From contig JACRNU010000073.1 of NCBI GenBank assembly GCA_016234805.1, positions 1-35,904 on the forward strand: a stretch of 35,904 nucleotides of DNA, given 5' to 3'. The notes under the pieces were generated by a model. It was not told the origin of the DNA, ran no database searches, and saw only the letters and a list, made by a program, of their open reading frames with translations. The DNA comes from Elusimicrobiota bacterium. Lineage in GTDB: Bacteria > Elusimicrobiota > Elusimicrobia > UBA1565 > UBA9628. Shown in pieces: positions 17,488 to 24,665 of this stretch (position 1 is its first letter; the number at the start of each line of letters is the position of its first letter). A program made the position numbers and the translations under genes.

Positions 17488-20400
17488 ATGAACCTGAATC
17501 CCAAATCCCGTCTTCTCGCCGGGGCCGCGTTCCTGGCTCTCGCCCTTCCCTTGGCCCGCGAAGCGGCCGCGTTCGACAAGGTCGATTTCCTCGAGCCGTG
17601 GAGCGTCAAGGAGGCTGTTCAGCCCGTGTCCCTGGCCGCGGCCGGAGACCGCGTCTATGTCGTGGACCGCCAGAAGTGCGCGGTCCTCATCTACGACGGG
17701 CAGGGCAGGTTCCTCAAGTCCGTGGGTTCCAAGGGCAAGGGGCCCGAGCAGTTCCGCGACCCGGAGGGCATCGCGGTCGGGCCCGAGGGCAGGGTCTTCG
17801 TGGCGGACAAGGGCAACGCGCGCATCCAACTGCTGGACGCGGACGGCAAGTTCCTCTGGTCGTTCGGCTCGAGCCTCGAGGCCCCCAAGGGCGTCTCGGT
17901 CGGGACCGACGGCAGGGTCTACGTGGCGGACACGGACAACGCGCGCGTCAAGGTCTTCACCAAGGAGGGCATCTTCCTCTACGGCTTCGGGTCCAAGGGC
18001 AAGGAGCCCGCCCAGTTCAAGGATCCGGCCAAGGTGGCGGTGAGCGCTTCCGACGACATCTTCGTGTTCGACGAGGGCAACGAGCGCGTCCAGCGGTTCG
18101 ATCCGGCGACGCGGTTCGTCGCTGAGATCGCGATCGCGGGGGACGACCTCGCGCTCGACGCCTACGGCTTCCTCTACGTCCTCGACCAGGGCAAGGCCAA
18201 GGTCTACGAGTACGACCCCAAGGGCGTCCAGCTCGGCAAGTTCGGCAGTTCCGGCAAGGGCAAGACGCAGTTCAATGAGGCCAACGCCATCGCGCTGGCC
18301 CCGGGAGGGGAGGAGACCGTCGTCGTGCTGGTCCTCGACGCCGGCAACTCCCGCATCCAGAGGGTCTCGGTCGTCAACCGCCTCAAGACCCGGCTCCTCG
18401 CCTCCAACCCAGCGGCCAAGCTCCTGGTCACGGGCCCCTCGGCCGCGTGGAAGGTCAAGGCTTCGGTGCTCCGCGCGCTGGGCGACTCGGCCTATGCCTA
18501 TGACGCGGACGCGGGCCAGTTCATCGCGCTCGATAAGGCGGGCAGGGAGGTCCGCCGCTTCGGGACCAAGAAGGGCAAGGGCTCCTCGGTCACCAAGGGG
18601 ACCCGGGGCTTCGCGGTGAGCGGGAAATACGGCTTCTTCGTCTCCGACACCCCGGGCAACCGCATCCAGCTGTTCGACCTGGAAGGGAGATGGAAGACGA
18701 ACTTCGCCGAGCAGGAAGGCTTCTTCGACAGCAAGAAGAACGAGGGACGCGTGCGCAGCCCGAGGGGCGTGGCGGTCACCGAGGAGGGCGCCTTCTACGT
18801 GGCGGACACGGACAACCGGCGCGTGGACGTGTTCAATCCCGACGGCGCGTTCCTCTCCGCCATCGGCCCGAACATGGGGGATTTCGAGCTCTCGGAGCCG
18901 CACGACGTGGCTTGGGACGCGGAAGGATTCCTTTATATCCTCGACAAGGGCTTGAAGAAGGTCCTCAAATGCGGCCCTTCCGGGAACCTGGTGGCGTCGT
19001 GGGGAGGAGAGGGCGACGGGGTGGGGCAGTTCAGGTCGCCCGAGGCCCTGGCCTACGACGGGAAGAACTACGTCTTCGTCCTCGACAGGGAGCTGCGCCG
19101 CGTCTCGGTGTTCACCAAGGAGGGCCGCTGGATGACCGACCTCCTCTCTCCCGGGAAAGCCGAGCGCGAGCTCGACGAGCCCGTGAGCATCGCCATGCAG
19201 GATTCGCGCCTGCTGGTGGCGGACCGCGGCAAGGGGAGGATCGTGTCGTTCGACATGCATCCGTACCTGACCCCGCCGGTGGCCGTCTCCACCTCGGTCA
19301 AGGGCGGCGTCGCTACGCTCTCCTGGAAGGCCGTATCCGACCCATGGGCGCTGGAGTACGTGGTCCTGCGCTCCCCGTCGCCCACGGGGCCCTGGGAGAA
19401 GGTCGGGACCTCGGAGATGACCTCGTTCGAGGACGCCACGGTCGCCTCGGCCCGGACCTATTTCTACAGCCTGGCGACCAAGTCCGGGACCGGGGACATC
19501 GGCTCCCCGTCGAGCCCGGTCGCGGTGTTCGTCTCCGCCTCGGCCAACCGGGCTCCTGTGGAGATCTCGACGGTCGTCATCGGGAACATCTTCTCCGCCA
19601 ACTACAAATGGTACCTGAAGAACCCGGTGGGCAGCGTGACCGTGAAGAACAACGTCAGCGCGCCCTTCCAGAACCTCAAGGTGACGTTCCGTCTCAAGGA
19701 GTTCATGGACTTCGGCTACGACACCGAGATCAAGAGGCTCGGGGCCGAGGAGACGGCCGAGGTCCCGCTCATCGCCACGCTCAACAACAAGATCCTCGAC
19801 GTGTCCGAGGACACCCCGGTGCAGGCGGAGTTCGAGCTCTCCTATTTCGAGGAGGGCCAGCCGCGCAGCGTCTCCTTGACCAAGCCCTTGCGGGTGTACT
19901 CCCGCAACGCCATCACCTGGGACGAGCCCGGGAGGATCGGCACCTTCATCACTCCCAAGGACCCTCCCATCGTGGAATACAGCCGCGAGGTCGTGCGCAC
20001 CGCGCCGGCGGCTGCGGGCGTAGACCGGCTCAACAGCGCTCTGGTCACGGCCCAGCACGTGTGGGACGCGCTCTCCGAGTCCGGGGTCAAGTTCATCACC
20101 AATCCGAGCAACCCCTACGAGGCGGTCAGCGAGGACCCGAGCTTCCCCGTGGACTACACGCAGTTCCCGCGGGACACCTTGAAGCTCAAGAGCGGCCAGT
20201 GCGACGACCTCTCCACCCTGCTGGCCTCGCTGCTGGAGTCGTCCCGGGTCAAGACCGCCCTGCTCGATTTTCCCGGGCACATGGCGCTCATGTTCGACAC
20301 GGAATCCGACGATCCTCTCGAGGTCGGCCTGCCCGAAGGGGACCTCATCAGCCACGGCGGGACCCTGTGGGTCCCTGTCGAGGCCACCATGGTCGGCCGG

Positions 20401-20997
20401 CCCTTCAGCGAGGCGGTGCGCAAGGCAGCCTACTCCTATCGGACCGAGAAGGCCAAGGACGCGGTGAACATCATCGAGACGCGCCAGGCCTGGCTGAGCT
20501 ACGAGCCCGCGACCCTTCCCAGGACCGAGTGGGCCCCCGAGGTCCCGTCTGCCGCTGCGCGCGGAAAGCGCTCCGCGGCGGAACTGGCCGGCTGGGCCAG
20601 GGACCGGTACCGCTTCCTCAAGTCCCACTATGAGGGGCTCCTCAAGAAGGATGGAGGGGACCTCGAGTCCATCAATGCGGTCGGAGTGCTCGAGCACGAA
20701 TCCGGCAACAAAGACGATGCCAGGAAGCGCTTCAAAGAAGCCCTGGCTCTCAACGGGAAGGACGCCGCGGCGTGGAACAATCTGGGGACCATGGATTTCA
20801 TGGCAGGAGACTACCCTGCCGCGGAAGCGAATTATCTCAAGGCGTCGGCCGCGGACCCTGATGACCCGGCTGTCTGGCTGAACCTCGCGCGCTGCGGCTT
20901 GAAGCTCAAGAACGCGGAGAAGGCCAGGCAGTATTCAGCCAAAGCGGTCGCGCTCGACCCGGGTCTGGCGCCGGCGGTCGAGACATGGCTCAAATGA
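17488..20997 (+). CDS. Secreted NHL-repeat, FN3, transglutaminase-like and TPR mosaic protein
   Basis: 1169 residues; AAGGAGG lies ten bases before the ATG. After a signal peptide (ending near REAAAF) come two blocks of NHL repeats (about 35-290 and 360-590; units such as DPEGIAVGPEGRVFVADKGNARIQ), together probably one or two six-bladed propellers. A fibronectin III domain follows (about 590-685), then a beta-rich linker. A transglutaminase-like domain has KSGQCDDLSTLLASLL with C905, PGHMALMFD with H931 and WVPVEAT with E965, a plausible Cys-His-Glu triad. The last ~110 residues are TPRs. A periplasmic or surface protein that binds partners and hydrolyses or crosslinks peptide amides is inferred. 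Before the gatB duplication the start would have overlapped the gatB stop, so it belongs to the same operon. Confidence 0.88.
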   Translation: MNLNPKSRLLAGAAFLALALPLAREAAAFDKVDFLEPWSVKEAVQPVSLAAAGDRVYVVDRQKCAVLIYDGQGRFLKSVGSKGKGPEQFRDPEGIAVGPEGRVFVADKGNARIQLLDADGKFLWSFGSSLEAPKGVSVGTDGRVYVADTDNARVKVFTKEGIFLYGFGSKGKEPAQFKDPAKVAVSASDDIFVFDEGNERVQRFDPATRFVAEIAIAGDDLALDAYGFLYVLDQGKAKVYEYDPKGVQLGKFGSSGKGKTQFNEANAIALAPGGEETVVVLVLDAGNSRIQRVSVVNRLKTRLLASNPAAKLLVTGPSAAWKVKASVLRALGDSAYAYDADAGQFIALDKAGREVRRFGTKKGKGSSVTKGTRGFAVSGKYGFFVSDTPGNRIQLFDLEGRWKTNFAEQEGFFDSKKNEGRVRSPRGVAVTEEGAFYVADTDNRRVDVFNPDGAFLSAIGPNMGDFELSEPHDVAWDAEGFLYILDKGLKKVLKCGPSGNLVASWGGEGDGVGQFRSPEALAYDGKNYVFVLDRELRRVSVFTKEGRWMTDLLSPGKAERELDEPVSIAMQDSRLLVADRGKGRIVSFDMHPYLTPPVAVSTSVKGGVATLSWKAVSDPWALEYVVLRSPSPTGPWEKVGTSEMTSFEDATVASARTYFYSLATKSGTGDIGSPSSPVAVFVSASANRAPVEISTVVIGNIFSANYKWYLKNPVGSVTVKNNVSAPFQNLKVTFRLKEFMDFGYDTEIKRLGAEETAEVPLIATLNNKILDVSEDTPVQAEFELSYFEEGQPRSVSLTKPLRVYSRNAITWDEPGRIGTFITPKDPPIVEYSREVVRTAPAAAGVDRLNSALVTAQHVWDALSESGVKFITNPSNPYEAVSEDPSFPVDYTQFPRDTLKLKSGQCDDLSTLLASLLESSRVKTALLDFPGHMALMFDTESDDPLEVGLPEGDLISHGGTLWVPVEATMVGRPFSEAVRKAAYSYRTEKAKDAVNIIETRQAWLSYEPATLPRTEWAPEVPSAAARGKRSAAELAGWARDRYRFLKSHYEGLLKKDGGDLESINAVGVLEHESGNKDDARKRFKEALALNGKDAAAWNNLGTMDFMAGDYPAAEANYLKASAADPDDPAVWLNLARCGLKLKNAEKARQYSAKAVALDPGLAPAVETWLK

Positions 20998-21020
20998 GAC
21001 GGACACCACAGGAGGCGATG

Positions 21021-21581
21021 ATGAAGAAGACTCTGTCGGCAGCGGCGGTCCTTGCGATGGCGCTCGGCGGCACGGCGTTCGGTGCGCCCGAACCCGCCCC
21101 CTCCGGCTTCCAGGCGCCTCCGGGGACGGGCGAGCAGAGGACGTCCGCGCCCGCGAAGCCGGCGGGCTCGCCCGCTCCCAAGGCCGGCAAGTCCTGGCTG
21201 AAGACCTGGTTCCAGCACCTCAAGCAGGGGCTCTCCGAGTCCGCGGTGCAGGGCGATTACCAGAAGGTCCGGGTCACGGCCGTGGCCGCGGTCCGCGGGA
21301 CCCCGCAGGATGCCGCGGACCAGAACAAGCCCTCGTGGAAAGCCGGCGCCAAGGCCAGGAAGTCCGCCCAGGCCAAGGCCGAGCGCCAGGAGTTCGGCAA
21401 GGCCGTGGACCTCATCCTAGAAGGCAAGTCCCAGGAAGGGATCGCGGCCCTCGACGCGTTCGAGAAGGACCATCCCAAGAGCGTCCTGCTCGCGGACGTG
21501 CGCGAGGCCAGGGAAAAGGCCAGGCAGATGGAAGCCGCGGAAGAAGCCCCCGGGGCCGCAGAGCCGGTCAAGCCTCAGTAG
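21021..21581 (+). CDS. Small secreted Ala/Lys-rich protein with TPR-like helices
   Basis: 186 residues from ATG at 21021; AGGAGG at 21010-21015 gives five-base spacing, better than for ATG at 21018. The signal peptide is MKKTLSAAAVLAMALGGTAFG. A Pro/Ala/Gly linker follows, then two helical segments: WLKTWFQHLKQGLSESAVQGD and a C-terminal pair (FGKAVDLILEGKSQEGIAAL, then FEKDHPKSVLLADVREAREKA) that resembles one TPR hairpin. The function is unknown. It begins 23 bases after the large NHL protein and is probably the last gene of the block starting at pcrA or gatC. It converges on a minus-strand TPR gene with 78 bases between the stops. Confidence 0.78.
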   Translation: MKKTLSAAAVLAMALGGTAFGAPEPAPSGFQAPPGTGEQRTSAPAKPAGSPAPKAGKSWLKTWFQHLKQGLSESAVQGDYQKVRVTAVAAVRGTPQDAADQNKPSWKAGAKARKSAQAKAERQEFGKAVDLILEGKSQEGIAALDAFEKDHPKSVLLADVREAREKARQMEAAEEAPGAAEPVKPQ

Positions 21582-21659
21582 AAAGGCCCGCAGCCCCTTG
21601 GAGGATTCCTCGTTGCCCGAACCGCTTCAAGAAGATCATGAAGGCCGGGGTCGACATCG

Positions 21660-23078
21660 TCATCCAAAAGGCTTGATCCGCCGGCCCGTTCCGGGCCGGG
21701 ACGGCAGCCAGATGGAATTGAGATAGTTCTCCGGACGACGGATGCCTTTGGCCCGCTTGAGCCCCTCCTCCAAGACTTTGCGCATCTCTTTCGGGCCGAG
21801 GACGCCGATCTCCTCCGGAGAGCATCCTCGGATCGCGGCCACGACATTTTTCGGGATCATCGCGAAATCGGCCGCCATGCCCAGGGAATCGCCTGATGAA
21901 TCCCTCACCAGGGCCCGGTTGAAGTACCCCCACATGTACTTATCGTCCAAAGAGATCGCTCGATCGAGGTCCCGCAAAGCCTCTGTCGGACGCCCCAAGA
22001 GCCTGTGGGCTTCCCCTCGCCATAGATGCGCTTCGAGGTCCTGAGGGTCCGTCTTGATGGCCGCGTCAAGGTCCGCCAAGGCCTTTTGAAGCCGGCCAAG
22101 CTTCAGATAGGCGGCCCCGCGCCAGCAGTCGACCCAGATCTTGGTCCCGAGGCCGGCGGCATGATCGAGCTTCTCCAGGGCTCGGCGGTATTCCCCGGCC
22201 CATAGGAGGGCCGCGCTGTGCCAGGTGACGATCGATTGGCGCGACCACGCATCCGCGGCCCGCGCGGCGGCACGCTCGAATTCCCGCAGCCCTCTCTTCA
22301 GGTCGCCCTTCGCCATGAAGGCTTCGGCCATCCGGCACTGGAACCACCAGTAGTCAGGCACGTGCTTCAGGAGGTCCCGGCAGTTGGCGATCGTCCACTT
22401 GAAATCCCCCGCCAGCAAGCGATGCAGGACGAAGGGATGATGCAGCAAGGAGTAGCGCGGTGAGCGCAAACGCTTGACGCCCTCGTACTCCGCCATGGCC
22501 TCGGCGACCTGGCCGAGGCAAAGAAAGAGCACGCCCCGACAGTAGGCGAACCAGCCCGCGAACTTCCCGCCGGCGCCGGCCTTCTGGAGGCGTTTGAGTT
22601 CCTGGGCGCAGAACTCCAGCTTCTCGTCGGAGAGCCGCGAGGAGACCTTGTGCCACCACGGCCACAGGAAGATGTTGGCATTGGACAGCCGGGAGGACTT
22701 CTTGAGCATCGCGTCGCCAAGGCGGAATCCCGCCCGGTATTTCCGCTCGCATAGCAGGGCCGAGAACACCTGCGGCCAATCGCTGGTAGGAGAGATGTCA
22801 GATTGCTCGCGCAGCCGGGTCAAAGTCGCCTCCCCTTCCTCGCGCGGCCAGCCTAGCCGCATGGCGCGCAGCAGGCTGGCCTCGGCCTCCTTGAAGCGGC
22901 CGCGGTTCTCGAGAAACCTGGCGAATTCCCGCTCAAGAGGATTGGAATCAGGATTCGCGGTCAGAGCCTTGCGATAGGCCTGCTCCGCCGCTCTCAGGCG
23001 CCCCAGCCCTTCTTCGATCTTTCCCCGCCGGAGGAAAGTCTCCCAAGCTTGCACCCCGGCCTGGGGCATCCGTTTCAA
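21660..23078 (-). CDS. Cytoplasmic TPR-repeat protein
   Basis: 472 residues from TTG at 23078, or 469 from ATG at 23069; a weak GAGAG site suits the TTG. There is no signal peptide. TPR-like helix pairs run through most of the sequence, for example GRLRAAEQAYRKALTANPDS, the pair AAYLKLGRLQKALADLDAAI and GRPTEALRDLDRAISLDDKY, and an aromatic-rich middle (FLWPWWHKV, YWWFQCRMAEAF). The C-terminus (LGPKEMRKVLEEGLKRAKG...) is not a TPR and is unassigned. The gene starts four bases after the stop of the upstream membrane-anchored protein, so the two are an operon. A scaffolding role is all that can be inferred. Confidence 0.82.
   Translation of the reverse strand: MKRMPQAGVQAWETFLRRGKIEEGLGRLRAAEQAYRKALTANPDSNPLEREFARFLENRGRFKEAEASLLRAMRLGWPREEGEATLTRLREQSDISPTSDWPQVFSALLCERKYRAGFRLGDAMLKKSSRLSNANIFLWPWWHKVSSRLSDEKLEFCAQELKRLQKAGAGGKFAGWFAYCRGVLFLCLGQVAEAMAEYEGVKRLRSPRYSLLHHPFVLHRLLAGDFKWTIANCRDLLKHVPDYWWFQCRMAEAFMAKGDLKRGLREFERAAARAADAWSRQSIVTWHSAALLWAGEYRRALEKLDHAAGLGTKIWVDCWRGAAYLKLGRLQKALADLDAAIKTDPQDLEAHLWRGEAHRLLGRPTEALRDLDRAISLDDKYMWGYFNRALVRDSSGDSLGMAADFAMIPKNVVAAIRGCSPEEIGVLGPKEMRKVLEEGLKRAKGIRRPENYLNSIWLPSRPGTGRRIKPFG
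21681..21699. terminator. Perfect 8-bp hairpin at the convergent gene ends
   Basis: CCGGCCCG and CGGGCCGG pair with loop TTC. It lies inside the last codons of the minus-strand TPR gene and about 100 bases past the plus-strand stop. A TTTT follows 11 bases later on the minus strand; there is no T-tract on the plus strand. It may help to separate the two converging units. Confidence 0.3.
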
Positions 23079-23082
23079 AAGG

Positions 23083-24486
23083 CTATCTCTCGACGAGATC
23101 GTAGCGGGCGTCGTCCCGTGTCCGGACGATGCGCGCGGTTTCGAACCGCATGTCAGGGTCCTGGCGGCGGGCTTGAGCCATCACGTTCTCCAGCTTCCCC
23201 ATGTGGGAAAGCCGCCGCGTCTCCAGCGTCCGGACGCGAGCGCCTTTCAGGGGCTTGACCCCGATCCTTTTCTGCCAGACCGTGATGACCCGGTCCTTGG
23301 AATGGAAGACGAACACCCAGTGGCTCGACGCGTCTTCGAGGTCGATGCGGGCCTCCACCAGCCGAGCCGCGGGATCGATGCGAGCGGCGCGGGCCGCGGC
23401 TTTCTCAGCTTCCCGGCGAAGAGCGGGACCAGTGATCATCCGGGCATCCTGGGACAGGCGCGCCGCAGGAGCGGCTTCCCCGGGTTCTTCCGCTGGAGGG
23501 GCCGGAGGGACAGGCTGCGGGGGCTCGACCGGCTCCGACGGCGCCGGCTGAGGAGTTTCCACCGGGTCCGTTGCCGGAGGTGTCTGGTCGCCAGGGAGTT
23601 CTTCTCCGGGAATCTCCGGCGCGGGGAACTTGCCGCGGTCCTCAGCGTAGCGCTGTTCGAGGCGGGCGTCTTGGAACCGGTGGAAGGCGGCCATGGGCTT
23701 GGCCATCAACTGGATGGTCAGCGGGATGGCGCCGATGGCGGCGAACAGGGGCAGGTAGGTGAAGGAGAGATAGATTGCGGCTCCGAAGAAAGCCGTGCCG
23801 ATCAGGGGCCCGAAGAGCTCGAGACCCATGAGAAGGCTTTCCTTGAGTCTGGGACGGCTGTCGAGGAAGGTTGCGGCTTTGCCCTTGGCTGAGACCGCAG
23901 GTTCCGACGGTTTTGGGAGGGAGGCGGAGGGGTCCGCGGACTTGGGATCCGCTGCGGAAAGGCCGGACGGGTTGACGGACGGTCCCACCTCGGTGATGGA
24001 CACCGGGACAGGGGCGTTTCCTCCCTTTAGCTTTTCAAAGGAGCGTTCCGCCCAATCCTGCTGGGCCTCGGCCGGGGCATCGGTCTTCGGGGTTTCCAGG
24101 GACTCGGCATCCAAGGTTGAGCGAAGGTCCGAGCCTGCCGGAGCCTCGCTTTGGACCGCGGTCTTGACCGCGTCCACCAATCCCGCGGGTTTTCCGGTCT
24201 CCTTGCTCTCTAGCAAAGCCGCTTCTGCGGGCAGGGAGGGGAGTCCTACCTGAGGGGCGCCGAGTCCCTGCAGTCCGGTCCCGACGGGCAGAGAGGGGAC
24301 TCCGTTCAAGGAGGGGTTGAACCGGGTTCCGACCATGGCAGCGCCGGAAACATAGGATGGGATGGCGTATCCGGTCCCGCGGGTGACTGCCGGGACCGCG
24401 ACGCGGGGTCCGGCCCAAGTCCAGGCCGGAATGCATGCCGCGACCGCAAGGATCAGGATCGGACGAAGAACATGGGCGTGGCGCAT
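23083..24486 (-). CDS. Secreted/membrane-anchored protein with PSLP-type N-terminal region
   Basis: 467 residues from the ATG at 24486, chosen because AAGGAG lies nine bases upstream and a signal peptide (MRHAHVLRPILILAVAACIPAWTWAG) starts there. A Pro/Leu/Gly/Ala-rich region follows with NGVPSLPVGTG (61-71) and VGLPSLPAEA (80-89), resembling the M36-like protease and the cysteine peptidase nearby. One long or two short membrane segments lie at about 220-275 (LIGTAFFGAAIYLSFTYLPLFAAIGAI). A Pro-rich linker leads to a ~120-residue soluble C-terminal domain with ASSHWVFVFHSKDRVITVW, unassigned but PepSY-like in feel. It shares a transcript with the TPR gene downstream and is divergent from the peptidase gene at 24666. 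Its function is unknown. Confidence 0.78.
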   Translation of the reverse strand: MRHAHVLRPILILAVAACIPAWTWAGPRVAVPAVTRGTGYAIPSYVSGAAMVGTRFNPSLNGVPSLPVGTGLQGLGAPQVGLPSLPAEAALLESKETGKPAGLVDAVKTAVQSEAPAGSDLRSTLDAESLETPKTDAPAEAQQDWAERSFEKLKGGNAPVPVSITEVGPSVNPSGLSAADPKSADPSASLPKPSEPAVSAKGKAATFLDSRPRLKESLLMGLELFGPLIGTAFFGAAIYLSFTYLPLFAAIGAIPLTIQLMAKPMAAFHRFQDARLEQRYAEDRGKFPAPEIPGEELPGDQTPPATDPVETPQPAPSEPVEPPQPVPPAPPAEEPGEAAPAARLSQDARMITGPALRREAEKAAARAARIDPAARLVEARIDLEDASSHWVFVFHSKDRVITVWQKRIGVKPLKGARVRTLETRRLSHMGKLENVMAQARRQDPDMRFETARIVRTRDDARYDLVER

Positions 24487-24518
24487 GGGTTCATCGCTCC
24501 TTATGGAGTGACCCTGCC

Positions 24519-24527
24519 ATGGTACCA
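24519..24527 (-). promoter_or_regulatory. Extended -10 (TGGTACCAT) for the minus-strand operon
   Basis: TG-G-TACCAT on the minus strand ends 32 bases before the ATG at 24486, leaving a leader of about 25 bases that holds the AAGGAG site. The same nine bases occur at 30630-30638 on the minus strand. Confidence 0.5.
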
Positions 24528-24653
24528 CCGGATAGGAGGAGGCTTCCAGAGGCGTAGGTCCTATTAAGAAGTCTACAAAGGACCCGGGGATGCCGGGCCC
24601 ATCAGTCCTTCCTAGGGGGCCCCGCGGCCCTCGTCCGACAACCCCATCGCGGC
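24528..24653. other. Divergent intergenic region with GGGCCC/AGGACC words
   Basis: It contains the near-palindrome TAGGTCCTA (24555-24563), AGGACC (24579-24584), GGGCCC (24595-24600) and GGGGCCCC (24616-24623), echoing the intergenic regions at 6124-6142 and 8725-8820. No small gene or clear hairpin terminator was found. Confidence 0.35.
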
Positions 24654-24659
24654 TATCCT
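24654..24659 (+). promoter_or_regulatory. -10-like hexamer, candidate leaderless promoter of the cysteine peptidase gene
   Basis: TATCCT is followed by six pyrimidines (TTTCCC) and the ATG at 24666. No Shine-Dalgarno is present. The layout equals that at 6021 (minus) and 27259. Confidence 0.45.
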
Positions 24660-24665
24660 TTTCCC

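Noticed and set aside
17386-20697. 1103-residue minus-strand open frame antisense to the NHL-repeat protein
   Set aside because: It is a shadow of the plus-strand codon pattern (Leu/Glu/Asp/Arg/Gly rich), with no start signal; the plus strand has clear domains.
21622-21676. Protein-like tail RFKKIMKAGVDIVIQKA ending in TGA between two convergent genes
   Set aside because: It looks like the end of a real gene, but the frame upstream is an out-of-frame shadow and there is no start. It could be a small gene remnant; too short to support.
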